A stretch of 64,000 nucleotides of DNA from a virus. The stretch lies in the IMG/VR virus record IMGVR_UViG_3300020448_000004, positions 26,580-90,579 of that record, one strand, 5' to 3'. Shown here piece after piece: positions 42,070-49,771 of the stretch; position 1 is the stretch's first letter, and each line of letters begins with the position of its first letter. The notes below the pieces were generated by a model that searched no databases, was not told the DNA's origin, and worked only from the letters and a program-made list of their open reading frames with translations. Position numbers and translations under genes: made by a program.

Positions 42070-43333
42070 CCACTAACGACTCAGGAGGTAGTCCATTGAT
42101 GAATATAGAATCTACAACCGCCTGTAATCTCTTGATTATATGCTGACCGTAGTTTGCGTGACAGGGTACAGTAACATATCCTGTTTTCTTCCTGTAAAAC
42201 TGTAATGCACCCGCTTTGATTACACCTTCTCTAATGTCCTTAGAATCGTCTGTATCCATTCTAATTACTCTACCTATAGTTTGTGCCATAGAGACTACAT
42301 CTAACTGTCTCAAGAGGATACAATGGGTCAATCCTGATACGTTAATGCCTTCACTCAGGATACTATAATGGAATATGATAAACTTCTTGTCTTTATCTCT
42401 ACCATATTGAGTAAGAGTATTGAAAAACTTTTCTCTGTTTACCTTTTGTCTATTGATATATGCACCAAACTTAGATGTAATGTGCAAGAACTCAAATCCA
42501 CGTTTCTCAAGTTGATATATCAAATCGGTTTGAGACATCATTGCTCCCAACATTCTGCTAGACGGTACACTAACAAGAACCTTATGTGCGTCATCACTAT
42601 CAAGAGTGTCAAGTATATCTGTGACAGTTTGACTATCAAGATCAAATGCCTGTTTCCGATCTCTTTTCTCTTTAGTATGAAATGGAACTATGGTAGGAGG
42701 GATAATCGAACCGTTGTTGACAAGTTCTTTTGCTTCAATATTGCAAATAATATTTCCATATATGTTTCCGTTGTTCATTCCCCTATTATTGCGATAACTA
42801 ATACGAGGAGTAGCAGTAAAAAAATATGTGGATTTAGCACGATAAGAAACAGACTCAGTAGGAGGACTAAAAGACCTCGTAACGGAGTTATGTGCTTCAT
42901 CAAAATAAGCAGTATCAATAGTAGTATCAGACTCGACAACACGTTTCAAAGAGTGATAAGTTGTAAAAATAATTATATGTTTGGTACTATTGTTAACCCA
43001 AGTTTTGATTTTCTCTGGTTTAGTAGTGCTGTAGAAATGTGTTTCTCCACTATGAACGTGCATCACATCTACACCTTGATTATAGTTACCATCAAGATTT
43101 TGCTCTAAGAACTCAGAACATAACTGGTTTGCAAGTAATATGCGTGGTGCAACAACAACAAAAGTTTTAGGATACCAACTTAGAGTTCCACCTTCTGTTG
43201 TTTGTAAACGTCTTTTAAGATCGTGTATCATACACATAGTCTTACCACCGCCAGTAGGCACAATAACCTGACCTTTGGTGTTGTTCTTCATAATATCGAC
43301 AATACGTTTCTGGTGTGGTCGTAATGTAATCAT
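42065..43333 (-). CDS. SF2 helicase, UvsW/type III-Res-like
   Basis: 422 residues from ATG 43331-43333 (MITLRPHQKRIVDIMK); a GTG six codons upstream is less likely because the AACTACAACACTTTG leader precedes the ATG. Motif I VPTGGGKT, motif II DEAH (AYFDEAHNSV), motif III FFTATPR, motif VI QTIGRVIRMD. This is a superfamily 2 ATPase near UvsW and restriction-type helicases. UvsW of T4 unwinds branched DNA and R-loops at the shift from origin to recombination replication. No nuclease domain is present. Driven by family-1 copy 6. Confidence 0.85.
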   Translation of the reverse strand: MITLRPHQKRIVDIMKNNTKGQVIVPTGGGKTMCMIHDLKRRLQTTEGGTLSWYPKTFVVVAPRILLANQLCSEFLEQNLDGNYNQGVDVMHVHSGETHFYSTTKPEKIKTWVNNSTKHIIIFTTYHSLKRVVESDTTIDTAYFDEAHNSVTRSFSPPTESVSYRAKSTYFFTATPRISYRNNRGMNNGNIYGNIICNIEAKELVNNGSIIPPTIVPFHTKEKRDRKQAFDLDSQTVTDILDTLDSDDAHKVLVSVPSSRMLGAMMSQTDLIYQLEKRGFEFLHITSKFGAYINRQKVNREKFFNTLTQYGRDKDKKFIIFHYSILSEGINVSGLTHCILLRQLDVVSMAQTIGRVIRMDTDDSKDIREGVIKAGALQFYRKKTGYVTVPCHANYGQHIIKRLQAVVDSIFINGLPPESLVV

Positions 43334-43354
43334 CAAAGTGTTGTAGTTCACTCC

Positions 43355-43397
43355 ATAATAAATGCAAAAACTCCACGTTTCAATGTGGAGTGTGACA
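43355..43397 (-). promoter_or_regulatory. Family-1 promoter cassette, copy 6, fused to a terminator
   Basis: Minus strand: TGTCACAC (43390-43397), 6 nt, -35 TTGAAA (43378-43383), 17 nt, -10 TATTAT (43355-43360). The -35 is in the loop of the CTCCAC/GTGGAG hairpin. Drives the helicase. Confidence 0.65.
43366..43390 (-). terminator. Intrinsic terminator (CTCCAC/GTGGAG plus T run)
   Basis: Minus strand CTCCAC, ATTGAAAC loop, GTGGAG, TTTTT. It ends the nine-gene operon that starts at 45581 and overlaps the helicase promoter. Confidence 0.75.
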
Positions 43398-43410
43398 GTT
43401 GTTAAATTGG

Positions 43411-43554
43411 TTACTTGATACAGTAATCTGCATCAACCTTACATAATTCTTCTTGTAGTCTCTGGTTTCTCTCATTTCTATCAATCTTAAGTGACCCTCG
43501 AATGAGACTAAGAAAAACAAGTCCTATAAAAATGTATAGTAAATAGGGTTTCAT
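43411..43554 (-). CDS. Small membrane protein (47 aa)
   Basis: MKPYLLYIFIGLVFLSLIRG has one hydrophobic helix (residues about 4-18) followed by a basic, helical cytoplasmic-type tail with two Cys (ELCKVDADYCIK). ATGA overlap with the upstream gene. Last gene of the nine-gene operon. Confidence 0.65.
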   Translation of the reverse strand: MKPYLLYIFIGLVFLSLIRGSLKIDRNERNQRLQEELCKVDADYCIK

Positions 43555-43787
43555 AATGATTTGTCGTAAGTTTCTTTGAGTCTATTTAGTTCCTTATGTA
43601 CAAATTCTAATTTGTCTTGTAGATACTCACTTGTTGGGTACTCTGCTACCTGACAATGAATTGACTCTACTTGTCTCATCACTATCTGTATGTCAGTTAC
43701 ATCAAACTTTTGTACCTGTTCAGTTTCAAGGTTGGTATAGTTTATCCTTCCCTGATTAAAGTCAAATGTTTCGTAGTCTCCACTCAT
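43551..43787 (-). CDS. Hypothetical helical protein (78 aa)
   Basis: MSGDYETFDFNQGRINYTNL, then QKFDVTDIQIVMRQVESIHC and a charged coiled-coil-like end (YLQDKLEFVHKELNRLKETY). Coupled on both sides by ATGA. Function unknown. Confidence 0.65.
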   Translation of the reverse strand: MSGDYETFDFNQGRINYTNLETEQVQKFDVTDIQIVMRQVESIHCQVAEYPTSEYLQDKLEFVHKELNRLKETYDKSL

Positions 43788-43978
43788 AAACCTAATTCCT
43801 CCTGTAATCCTTTTAAGATGATTTGTTCAAGTTGTGCTTGAGATAGTCCATTGAGCATTGCCCAACGTGGGTCTTTTTTATCCCACTCTAACATAAATGA
43901 ACCATCTTCATTTTGTATGATTTCTAAACCACCGTTCGGGTCAGAATCCAGTTCCACTTTGTTTAGTTCGTTTTGCAT
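43784..43978 (-). CDS. Conserved small acidic protein (64 aa)
   Basis: Starts at ATG 43976-43978 (MQNELNKVELDSDPNGGLEI); the preceding in-frame TTG is unlikely. The core GSFMLEWDKKDPRWAMLNGL followed by SQAQLEQIILKGL matches a small protein I associate with T4-like cyanophages (LEWD..DPRW..LNGLT). Function unknown. Confidence 0.7.
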   Translation of the reverse strand: MQNELNKVELDSDPNGGLEIIQNEDGSFMLEWDKKDPRWAMLNGLSQAQLEQIILKGLQEELGL

Positions 43979-44147
43979 CAATTACCTCAACTCTGTCAAT
44001 GTATTGGTTGAAATTCCACCAACATTCTAACACTTCTTCGTAACTATGTAAAATCTTTACAGATTTATCTTTACAATGAACCTTATACCAATTTCTGTCA
44101 TAAGGTTTATTTGATGTGTTTGTAAAATGTTCTAAGGGTACTATCAT
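43941..44147 (-). CDS. Small hypothetical protein (68 aa)
   Basis: MIVPLEHFTNTSNKPYDRNW, then CKDKSVKILHSYEEVLECWW. Basic with Trp/Tyr. It overlaps the next gene by 38 nt, longer than usual, so the last codons are less certain. ATGA coupling upstream. Confidence 0.6.
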   Translation of the reverse strand: MIVPLEHFTNTSNKPYDRNWYKVHCKDKSVKILHSYEEVLECWWNFNQYIDRVEVIDAKRTKQSGTGF

Positions 44148-44374
44148 TCGCTAACAACTTCCCCTTCCTTTACCTCCATATAATCCCAATTAGGGTCATC
44201 TGGGGGGTCTATCCAGAACCAATACTCTCTATTATATTCTGATGATACGAAAATCCTACCATCTTCTCGCTTGTTCTCTATATATACGAATGTGCTTCCA
44301 CCCATATATGTGGCAAGGTTAATCTTTGCCTGTTCAGACTTTGCTTGAACTATTGCCATTTGTCTTAATGCCAT
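44144..44374 (-). CDS. Hypothetical protein (76 aa)
   Basis: MALRQMAIVQAKSEQAKINL, then FVYIENKREDGRIFVSSEYN and an acidic DPPDDPNWDYMEVKEGEVVS tail. Overlaps both neighbours. Function unknown. Confidence 0.65.
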   Translation of the reverse strand: MALRQMAIVQAKSEQAKINLATYMGGSTFVYIENKREDGRIFVSSEYNREYWFWIDPPDDPNWDYMEVKEGEVVSE

Positions 44375-44520
44375 TGCCTTCTCAATATCTCTGTTTTGAT
44401 TTTTTCGTGTAACTCATTACAACTTATTGAGTTATCGTTTTCAATTTTTACTTGATTATAGGTTGATAGCAACATCAAACTATCTTCAAGTGCGTGTAGT
44501 TCGTCTTTAGATAAAATCAT
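44365..44520 (-). CDS. Small hypothetical protein (51 aa)
   Basis: MILSKDELHALEDSLMLLST start; helical with the LSxDELxxLE pattern of several other small proteins in the window, ending ILRRQWH. Overlaps neighbours by 4 and 10 nt. Confidence 0.6.
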   Translation of the reverse strand: MILSKDELHALEDSLMLLSTYNQVKIENDNSISCNELHEKIKTEILRRQWH

Positions 44521-44843
44521 CTTTTTTTAACAGGTGGTAAGTACTCATTTCCAGGGTGGTCATTGGTTTTTCCCTTATAATTCTTTACATTTTTGAAGTG
44601 TGAATCTTCAATTTCTAAATTATCCCACTCGTGTCGAGGGCATACTACATTTACTTGTCTGTGTCCATCTTTATACAACTTGTCAGGTATTTTTCTGACA
44701 CATATTGTGATGTAGTGATCTGATATGAAACTAATAGTTCCAACATCATCATTCCATTTAATCGGCATACCGATTTCTAGTGATTTTAAGATGTTTCTTA
44801 GTTCCAATGGGATTGATTCTGATAAGAATAAGGGTGTTGTCAT
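44517..44843 (-). CDS. Conserved cyanophage-type hypothetical protein (108 aa)
   Basis: PLELRNILKSLEIGMPIKWN, DDVGTISFISDHYITICVRK, then PRHEWDNLEIEDSHFKNVKN and a basic GKTNDHPGNEYLPPVKKR tail. The WNDDVGTISFIS...YITICVR beta core looks like a small OB/SH3-type barrel, and I recall close relatives in T4-like cyanophages. Function unknown to me. Confidence 0.7.
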   Translation of the reverse strand: MTTPLFLSESIPLELRNILKSLEIGMPIKWNDDVGTISFISDHYITICVRKIPDKLYKDGHRQVNVVCPRHEWDNLEIEDSHFKNVKNYKGKTNDHPGNEYLPPVKKR

Positions 44844-45385
44844 TTAAGGTAAAACTCAAGAACACTCACGTTATTTCCTGTATGTCCAATGCTAAGAGTC
44901 ATTGAACTAGGATATAAACAAAAGTTTCCTTCAGTTGGTGTGAATTGAAATTCATTTGAATTTACTAAATTTTCATTACCAAATTTTAGATCCAAACCTG
45001 CAAACCATTGCTCTGAATTGTCTGTCCAGACCATTTGTGATTTAGGTTCTTCAATAAACCATACTCCAGTTAATATTCTATCATTTTTTGGTAGTAAGTG
45101 CAACGATTGTCCTTGTTTCAATCTATGTACATAGGACTCTTGTAATTTAAGTTCCGTTTCCAATCCAATTAGACCTGACATAGACTCTAATTGTGAATAA
45201 ATTAATGTTTTCCACGCAACTTGTCTAGTCGCAACATCATTATTCACACTTTTACCTGTGTCATTATTGACTAAAAGTGCATTTGCGTGTTGCTTTGTGC
45301 CTTGTTGAGACTCACAATATTGAATATAGATCGGTTTACCGAAAACTGGTAACAGATCAACACTCTGGAATTGTACTCGATTCAT
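44840..45385 (-). CDS. Degenerate 2OG-oxygenase-like double-stranded beta-helix protein
   Basis: 181 residues with the layout of the TIGR02466-type oxygenases nearby: SLHLLPKNDRILTGVWFIEE stands where active members have HxHxxxSGxYY, and GNFCLYPSSMTLSIGHTG followed by SVLEFYL stands where they have the distal His and Arg. The HxD/E pair and the 2OG-binding Arg are not visible, so it may be inactive or use other ligands. It lies in the small-protein operon, not the halogenase operon. Homology is inferred from layout. Confidence 0.5.
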   Translation of the reverse strand: MNRVQFQSVDLLPVFGKPIYIQYCESQQGTKQHANALLVNNDTGKSVNNDVATRQVAWKTLIYSQLESMSGLIGLETELKLQESYVHRLKQGQSLHLLPKNDRILTGVWFIEEPKSQMVWTDNSEQWFAGLDLKFGNENLVNSNEFQFTPTEGNFCLYPSSMTLSIGHTGNNVSVLEFYLK

Positions 45386-45581
45386 TATGTTTCAAATGTA
45401 ATAATTCACAAATTTCATCTACTACTGATAAATCAACTTTTAATCGTTCATCATCAATAGAGTGCCTTGAATTTTTTTTGTATAAGTCACCCATATAGAG
45501 TGTGATTGCTTTTTTGATGATAGATTTTTGCCTATCATCTAAAATACGAGACTTACCCACCATTTTAGTTTCGCTGTTCAT
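45357..45581 (-). CDS. Hypothetical protein (74 aa)
   Basis: MNSETKMVGKSRILDDRQKS, IIKKAITLYMGDLYKKNSRH, then a helical DLSVVDEICELLHLKHNESS end. Basic first half. It overlaps the next gene by 29 nt. First gene of the nine-gene operon, directly behind the promoter at 45592-45618. Confidence 0.6.
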   Translation of the reverse strand: MNSETKMVGKSRILDDRQKSIIKKAITLYMGDLYKKNSRHSIDDERLKVDLSVVDEICELLHLKHNESSTIPEC

Positions 45582-45591
45582 AATACTATGT

Positions 45592-45618
45592 ATTATAGCG
45601 TTTATTTAATGTCGTCAA
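45592..45618 (-). promoter_or_regulatory. Sigma70-like promoter of the nine-gene operon
   Basis: Minus strand: -35 TTGACG, 15 nt, -10 TATAAT. The hexamers are good but the spacer is short. It overlaps the TGA of the last gene in the oxygenase/halogenase operon. Confidence 0.45.
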
Positions 45619-46247
45619 GGGGAAACATTAAACGTTAATGTGATTCTGTTAGCGTGTCCTGACCCTTCATATCCGTGTTGTAAGTTAGGGGGGTGAATTA
45701 TAATATCACCTTCATCATACGGTACTGTGCAGTCTAATTGATTAAATGCGTTCATTTGTGTTGTATTAATTTGAAGTATAGGATAGTGTGATGAAATTAT
45801 ATTTCTCCTAAATTTCATCATAGTGTGTCTCTCTCTATCAAAGTTAACGTAGTAAGTTCCTGAGTAGATGCAATTACTATGTTCGTGTGGTGCATATAAC
45901 GCACCCTGTTGTCCTAATTCCAAATAACTGTCAGCAAAGTGTGTGCCATCAGTTAGTTCATAACAAAATGACTGTTTATTTACCTCATTAACTGCGTTCT
46001 TGATCTCGTTTTTTAATTCTCTAAATTCTGGTAGTTCAAGGATTTGATGATCTCCTAATTGTGAGACATTAACAGATATAGTAGGGTGCTTATTTTCTAA
46101 TTTAGAACCATCTAATTCAGCAATATACTGCATAATGATAGTTTTAAATTTTGCGTGATTCTTTACTTTATACTTTCCTACTGGTTGCATAAAGACACCA
46201 TACACATTTGTGTCTGATACATTTTCTAGTGAGTCTGATAAGTTCAT
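45615..46247 (-). CDS. 2OG-Fe(II) oxygenase family protein (TIGR02466-like)
   Basis: 210 residues. YAPHEHSNCIYSGTYYVNFD provides the first metal motif (HxH with the SGxYYL strand typical of this subfamily), GDIIIHPPNLQHGYEG the distal His, and NRITLTFN the Arg that would bind 2-oxoglutarate. Expected reaction: oxygen- and 2OG-dependent hydroxylation of an unknown substrate. Last gene of the 13-gene operon; ATGA overlap upstream. Confidence 0.8.
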   Translation of the reverse strand: MNLSDSLENVSDTNVYGVFMQPVGKYKVKNHAKFKTIIMQYIAELDGSKLENKHPTISVNVSQLGDHQILELPEFRELKNEIKNAVNEVNKQSFCYELTDGTHFADSYLELGQQGALYAPHEHSNCIYSGTYYVNFDRERHTMMKFRRNIISSHYPILQINTTQMNAFNQLDCTVPYDEGDIIIHPPNLQHGYEGSGHANRITLTFNVSP

Positions 46248-46954
46248 AATAATGGAATGAGAGAGAATTGATCGTCAGGTAGTGTTGATTGAGTTATAAT
46301 ATCAAAACCCAAAGTAATCCTATCGCCTTTATAATCGTTGTTAACTACGACTTTGTGCATCCTCGAAAACCCAGGCCCCAAGTAGATATTTCCAATTTTA
46401 TTGTTTATAGTATATTCGTATGCTCCTACTGGTAAATGCTCTTTGAATTTTGTTACTGAATCTTTTGGGTCAATACTAATATATCCGTGCCAAGGAAAAT
46501 GATGATCGTGCCAATTCAATACTTGATCTGGTTTATGAAAATTCATCCAACATTGCATCCATAATGGGTCATCTGGATTACCACCAAAATTACTTAAGTG
46601 TTTCCTTACAATTACACTAAGTTCTTTTAATAAATGATAAAACAGAGGACTAGGGGAAGTTAGATTAAATACATTATAAAATCTATATCCACTCAAGTCT
46701 CCCGATTTCATATTTTTTAGTTGTTCTATATCATCTTGTCGTGCATCTACCTGAGAAAATAAATCTGGTAGTGCATCAAGTGTTAGTCCATCATTTTTTA
46801 ATGACGAGTCACACCCTGTAAAAGTATTCTTGAATAGACGATATGCTCTACCAAGTTGTACTTTCATTTCCTCTGATTCATTGGATACAACTTCTGATTT
46901 ACAGACTACCCAATCCTCTCCTGAGTCAATTAAATTAGGTTCGTAGTTACGCAT
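46244..46954 (-). CDS. 2OG-Fe(II) oxygenase family protein
   Basis: 236 residues. Metal site candidates: WHDHHFPWHGYISID (HxH) and GFSRMHKVVVNN (distal His), followed by GDRITLGFDI (Arg). The N-terminal 90 residues are helical and acidic and may form a substrate-binding cap. Overlaps neighbours by 4 and 8 nt within the operon. Confidence 0.75.
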   Translation of the reverse strand: MRNYEPNLIDSGEDWVVCKSEVVSNESEEMKVQLGRAYRLFKNTFTGCDSSLKNDGLTLDALPDLFSQVDARQDDIEQLKNMKSGDLSGYRFYNVFNLTSPSPLFYHLLKELSVIVRKHLSNFGGNPDDPLWMQCWMNFHKPDQVLNWHDHHFPWHGYISIDPKDSVTKFKEHLPVGAYEYTINNKIGNIYLGPGFSRMHKVVVNNDYKGDRITLGFDIITQSTLPDDQFSLIPLL

Positions 46955-47582
46955 TGCTATAAGGATTTTGTGTAATAGGGTTTAGTGATATGTTTATGTT
47001 AACAACTGGTCTCCACGTCTTACTGGGGGTCGTAGAAGCGTGGAATAGGTCGCCTTTAAAGGCAACTGCTCTACCCTTTTTAGGTGTGACTCTAACCTTC
47101 TCTGTGAAGTTATCTTCTTTCAGATATTTGTTATAGTCATAATCATTTAGGGTTCTTTCGTTGTAGATAATTGTGTCTCCATCTGAGTTATCCATATAAT
47201 ATATTACGTTCCAACTGTCTGGAACGTATGAGTCAATGTGTGGTAACTGTGTCACGTTATTAAACATAGCGGGTACACAATTAATTCTCATTCTCATTAA
47301 ATTAAATGCACTGATTTTGTCCATAATGTTGAGTGCCATAGGAACAAATGCGTTACATAAAGGAGATACATTTCCACCTTTATCACACTCATACATATAA
47401 TGAAAATTACAGAACCCATTTCTAGGGTCTGCCGAATTTGCATCCATAATTGCTGAGTCTTTTCTGTGCCACATCAAGTTTTCATCTTTAATTAAAGAGA
47501 TTAACCATTCTTGATATGTTTCAGATACGAGATCATCAACAATTATATAATCAGGAATTTTTGGAAATGCAGGACTAATCAT
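46947..47582 (-). CDS. 2OG-Fe(II) dioxygenase, prolyl-4-hydroxylase-like
   Basis: 211 residues from ATG 47580-47582 (MISPAFPKIPDYIIVDDLVS), which follows AGGAGG closely and overlaps the upstream TAG by 8 nt; another ATG four codons upstream is possible. HxD in LPHIDSYVPDSWNVIYYMD, SDGDTIIYNE strand, GDLFHAST distal His, and RPVVNINI Arg: a complete triad. The KKGRAVAFKGDLFHAS stretch is typical of phage prolyl-4-hydroxylase-like proteins and is echoed by the gene at 49235-49771, a likely paralogue. Confidence 0.85.
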   Translation of the reverse strand: MISPAFPKIPDYIIVDDLVSETYQEWLISLIKDENLMWHRKDSAIMDANSADPRNGFCNFHYMYECDKGGNVSPLCNAFVPMALNIMDKISAFNLMRMRINCVPAMFNNVTQLPHIDSYVPDSWNVIYYMDNSDGDTIIYNERTLNDYDYNKYLKEDNFTEKVRVTPKKGRAVAFKGDLFHASTTPSKTWRPVVNINISLNPITQNPYSNA

Positions 47583-47811
47583 CTTCCTCCTCATCTTCTG
47601 CTTTGAAAACTAATAATTCATCACCGTTTTTCACCTCTTGCATTTCGGGGTGTGATGTTCTATATGGTTTCATAGCATCACCATAACTGTTAGTAGGTGA
47701 TCTATCCATTTCTTTTAATGTTGCTGTCATCACCTTGAACATATATGCAAAGGTCATTGCAAATAGTGCAACAAAGAAACACAAATAAATGAATACTGTG
47801 GTTTCATTCAT
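47575..47811 (-). CDS. Small membrane protein with HPEM motif (78 aa)
   Basis: N-terminal hydrophobic helix (FIYLCFFVALFAMTFAYMF, residues about 7-25), then YRTSHPEMQEVKNGDELLVF and a Glu/Asp-rich tail. The RxxHPEMxxVxxGxELLVF motif matches a small membrane protein I recall from many T4-like cyanophages. Its presence in the middle of the modification operon is notable. Function unknown. Confidence 0.75.
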   Translation of the reverse strand: MNETTVFIYLCFFVALFAMTFAYMFKVMTATLKEMDRSPTNSYGDAMKPYRTSHPEMQEVKNGDELLVFKAEDEEEDD

Positions 47812-47891
47812 TTTTTAACTTTCTCCCATTGAATTATGAGAAATATTCCTAGTGTTACCCAAAACACTATTTCTAGTCCGTAATTAGTCAT
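47808..47891 (-). CDS. Very small membrane protein (27 aa)
   Basis: MTNYGLEIVFWVTLGIFLII followed by a short basic tail QWEKVKK: one transmembrane helix. ATGA overlaps on both sides argue that it is a real gene despite its size. Confidence 0.6.
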   Translation of the reverse strand: MTNYGLEIVFWVTLGIFLIIQWEKVKK

Positions 47892-48619
47892 AATAGTTCC
47901 TCGATTGCTTCATCATCTTCATCAAAACCCTCTCCAGTATTGTTTTCACATTTACCGTAGTATGGATCGTGATTTTGTAGTGATTGTTCATTTCTTACTA
48001 AATCACTTGCTGCTTCCCAAGGTGCTGCAAGCATTGGTCTGCCATCCCATTTTCTGTTAGCGTATTGTCCGTTCTTATCAACATAAGAAACGAAACATTG
48101 TATTTGTTCTTTGTTTCCTTCGTAGTTTGGTCGCCAATGCAAATCTTCGTGTCCTTTGAAAATTACCGAATCACCTGTTTCCAAAAATAATTCGTGTTTC
48201 TCACCGTTAACATCTATAAAGAATGACCATTTATATTGTGGGTCTGCTGTTACACAAATGTTTCCCACCCATTCTCCCGAACTACGATCTCTATGCTGAT
48301 AGCACTCTGTGTTTTTTACATACAACCTACCATAACTAAATGTTTGCCATAATTCTTTTTCAATTAATGTTTCAACAAATGGTTTATGGTACTGTCCCAA
48401 TGCTTCAAAACATACAGGGCAATACATACTAAATGCCCCAGGCATAGTGGGGTCTCCCATAGGCATATCTGGATATTGGTATTGAACAACATCCTTTATC
48501 ATATGATATTCGAGTGCTGTGTGTTCACATAACTCTTTTGGAACTGCACTGCGGGCAACAAATAGACGATCTTCTACAAGAACCTCAACTGCTACACCTT
48601 CGTGATTAATTGTTCTCAT
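47888..48619 (-). CDS. 2OG-Fe(II) oxygenase-like protein (243 aa)
   Basis: YQHRDRSSGEWVGNICVTAD gives the HxD site, then a long beta segment (KWSFFIDVNGEKHELFLETG), GDSVIFKGHEDLHWRP with the distal His, and a final strand EQIQCFVSYVD in which the usual Arg is not obvious; the adjacent Arg in LHWRP could serve. The acidic C-terminal 60 residues are an extension. Operon member with ATGA overlap at both ends. Confidence 0.75.
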   Translation of the reverse strand: MRTINHEGVAVEVLVEDRLFVARSAVPKELCEHTALEYHMIKDVVQYQYPDMPMGDPTMPGAFSMYCPVCFEALGQYHKPFVETLIEKELWQTFSYGRLYVKNTECYQHRDRSSGEWVGNICVTADPQYKWSFFIDVNGEKHELFLETGDSVIFKGHEDLHWRPNYEGNKEQIQCFVSYVDKNGQYANRKWDGRPMLAAPWEAASDLVRNEQSLQNHDPYYGKCENNTGEGFDEDDEAIEELL

Positions 48620-49245
48620 AATACTTTACCAAAAAATACTAGGGTTAATCGACCTGTGGTGATGTCATTTCCAAAATAATCACCGCCTGAGTGGTATTTT
48701 CTACCATCAAATATGATGCAGCGATTAAAACGTGCTTCAACTGATGTATTAGGAGTGAAATGTTTATTACAGTCCACTCTCATTTTATTCAGTCGTTTTC
48801 TTAATTCAATATCATCTGTAGTTACATTTGATTTGAACTCTTTTTCATAGTTGATGCTATCGTCATTGCTAGGTACATCATATAATATTGTACCACAATT
48901 TTGTGGATTTGTCTCGTTTAAATAAATCAAACCACCGATACCATAATCATCATCATCCCTATGAATCCATCCCGATTCATAATCATCTGTACATACGTGG
49001 AAAGTTGCATCTAATTTTTCAAAGTATGTTGCGTGTGGTATATACTGAATTAATTTTTGTGCTAATTTTTGATGAAAACGATAATCATTTTCGTGTAGTA
49101 ATGGAGTTGCTCTCACACCTGACCAATAACCACCTGACGGATGTTTCGCAGCAGGTAAATAATTCAATCCTAATGCCCATTCTCTTACGAGTGTGGGTGT
49201 CTCAAAGAAATCATCTACAACTACTGTGGGATAATTATATGACAT
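48616..49245 (-). CDS. 2OG-Fe(II) oxygenase-like protein, DUF6445-like (209 aa)
   Basis: GWIHRDDDDYGIGGLIYLNE (HxD), then NTSVEARFNRCIIFDGRKYH with the distal His, and GRLTLVFF with the Arg. The YNYPTVVVDDFFETPTLVRE N-terminus and FDGRKYHSGGDYFG motif are typical of the DUF6445 family as I recall it, a hydroxylase-like group. Overlaps the upstream gene by 11 nt. Confidence 0.75.
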   Translation of the reverse strand: MSYNYPTVVVDDFFETPTLVREWALGLNYLPAAKHPSGGYWSGVRATPLLHENDYRFHQKLAQKLIQYIPHATYFEKLDATFHVCTDDYESGWIHRDDDDYGIGGLIYLNETNPQNCGTILYDVPSNDDSINYEKEFKSNVTTDDIELRKRLNKMRVDCNKHFTPNTSVEARFNRCIIFDGRKYHSGGDYFGNDITTGRLTLVFFGKVL

Positions 49246-49771
49246 AATTAAAATTTAAAACTAATCTGTGTGAGTTTTCTTTAGGGCAACTAGATGAATG
49301 ATATATTAAACCATTAAAAGTTACGATCCTACCTTTTTTAGGTTTCACCGTTTGGATCACCGATCCATTAGGATTAAAGAAATAGGTGTCACCATCACTA
49401 TCATTCACATAATATAATGTGGTTGTGTGTGGTATCTCCGCATCTATGTGTGCGTGATTATAACCTGTATTTGTATTTAATAGTAATCCACCCTTTGCTC
49501 TTAACAATTCAAAGTTTGGATTATCTACAATAGTTAGAAACAATGGAAACAAGAAATCCCAATAACGTGACTCGTGTTCACTTTGTCTATCATAAAATAA
49601 ATGTGCAAATCCAGTAGTTCCTGTTGCGTTTGCGTTTATATTTTTTGCTACATCATTCTCTCTGTATGTGACATCCTGTAAAAATGTCCACGGAAATACC
49701 GTGTTAGTCATCATACTGTAAATTCTGTCCTGATATAACTCAGGTATTATGTCATCTTTAATCGCAATCAT
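49235..49771 (-). CDS. 2OG-Fe(II) dioxygenase, prolyl-4-hydroxylase-like (178 aa)
   Basis: HxD in YNHAHIDAEIPHTTTLYYVN, SDGDTYFFNPNG strand, PKKGRIVTFNGLIYHSSS distal His, and HRLVLNFNYV Arg. Shares the SDGDTxxxN and PKKGRxVxFxG...H signatures with the 211-residue gene at 46947-47582 and ends like the separate oxygenase at 28624-29160. The triad is complete. Confidence 0.85.
   Translation of the reverse strand: MIAIKDDIIPELYQDRIYSMMTNTVFPWTFLQDVTYRENDVAKNINANATGTTGFAHLFYDRQSEHESRYWDFLFPLFLTIVDNPNFELLRAKGGLLLNTNTGYNHAHIDAEIPHTTTLYYVNDSDGDTYFFNPNGSVIQTVKPKKGRIVTFNGLIYHSSSCPKENSHRLVLNFNYVI

Noticed and set aside
42368-43108. 246-codon plus-strand frame antisense to the helicase
   Set aside because: All helicase motifs are in the minus-strand frame; the antisense frame shows no family pattern, and no other gene lies on the plus strand.
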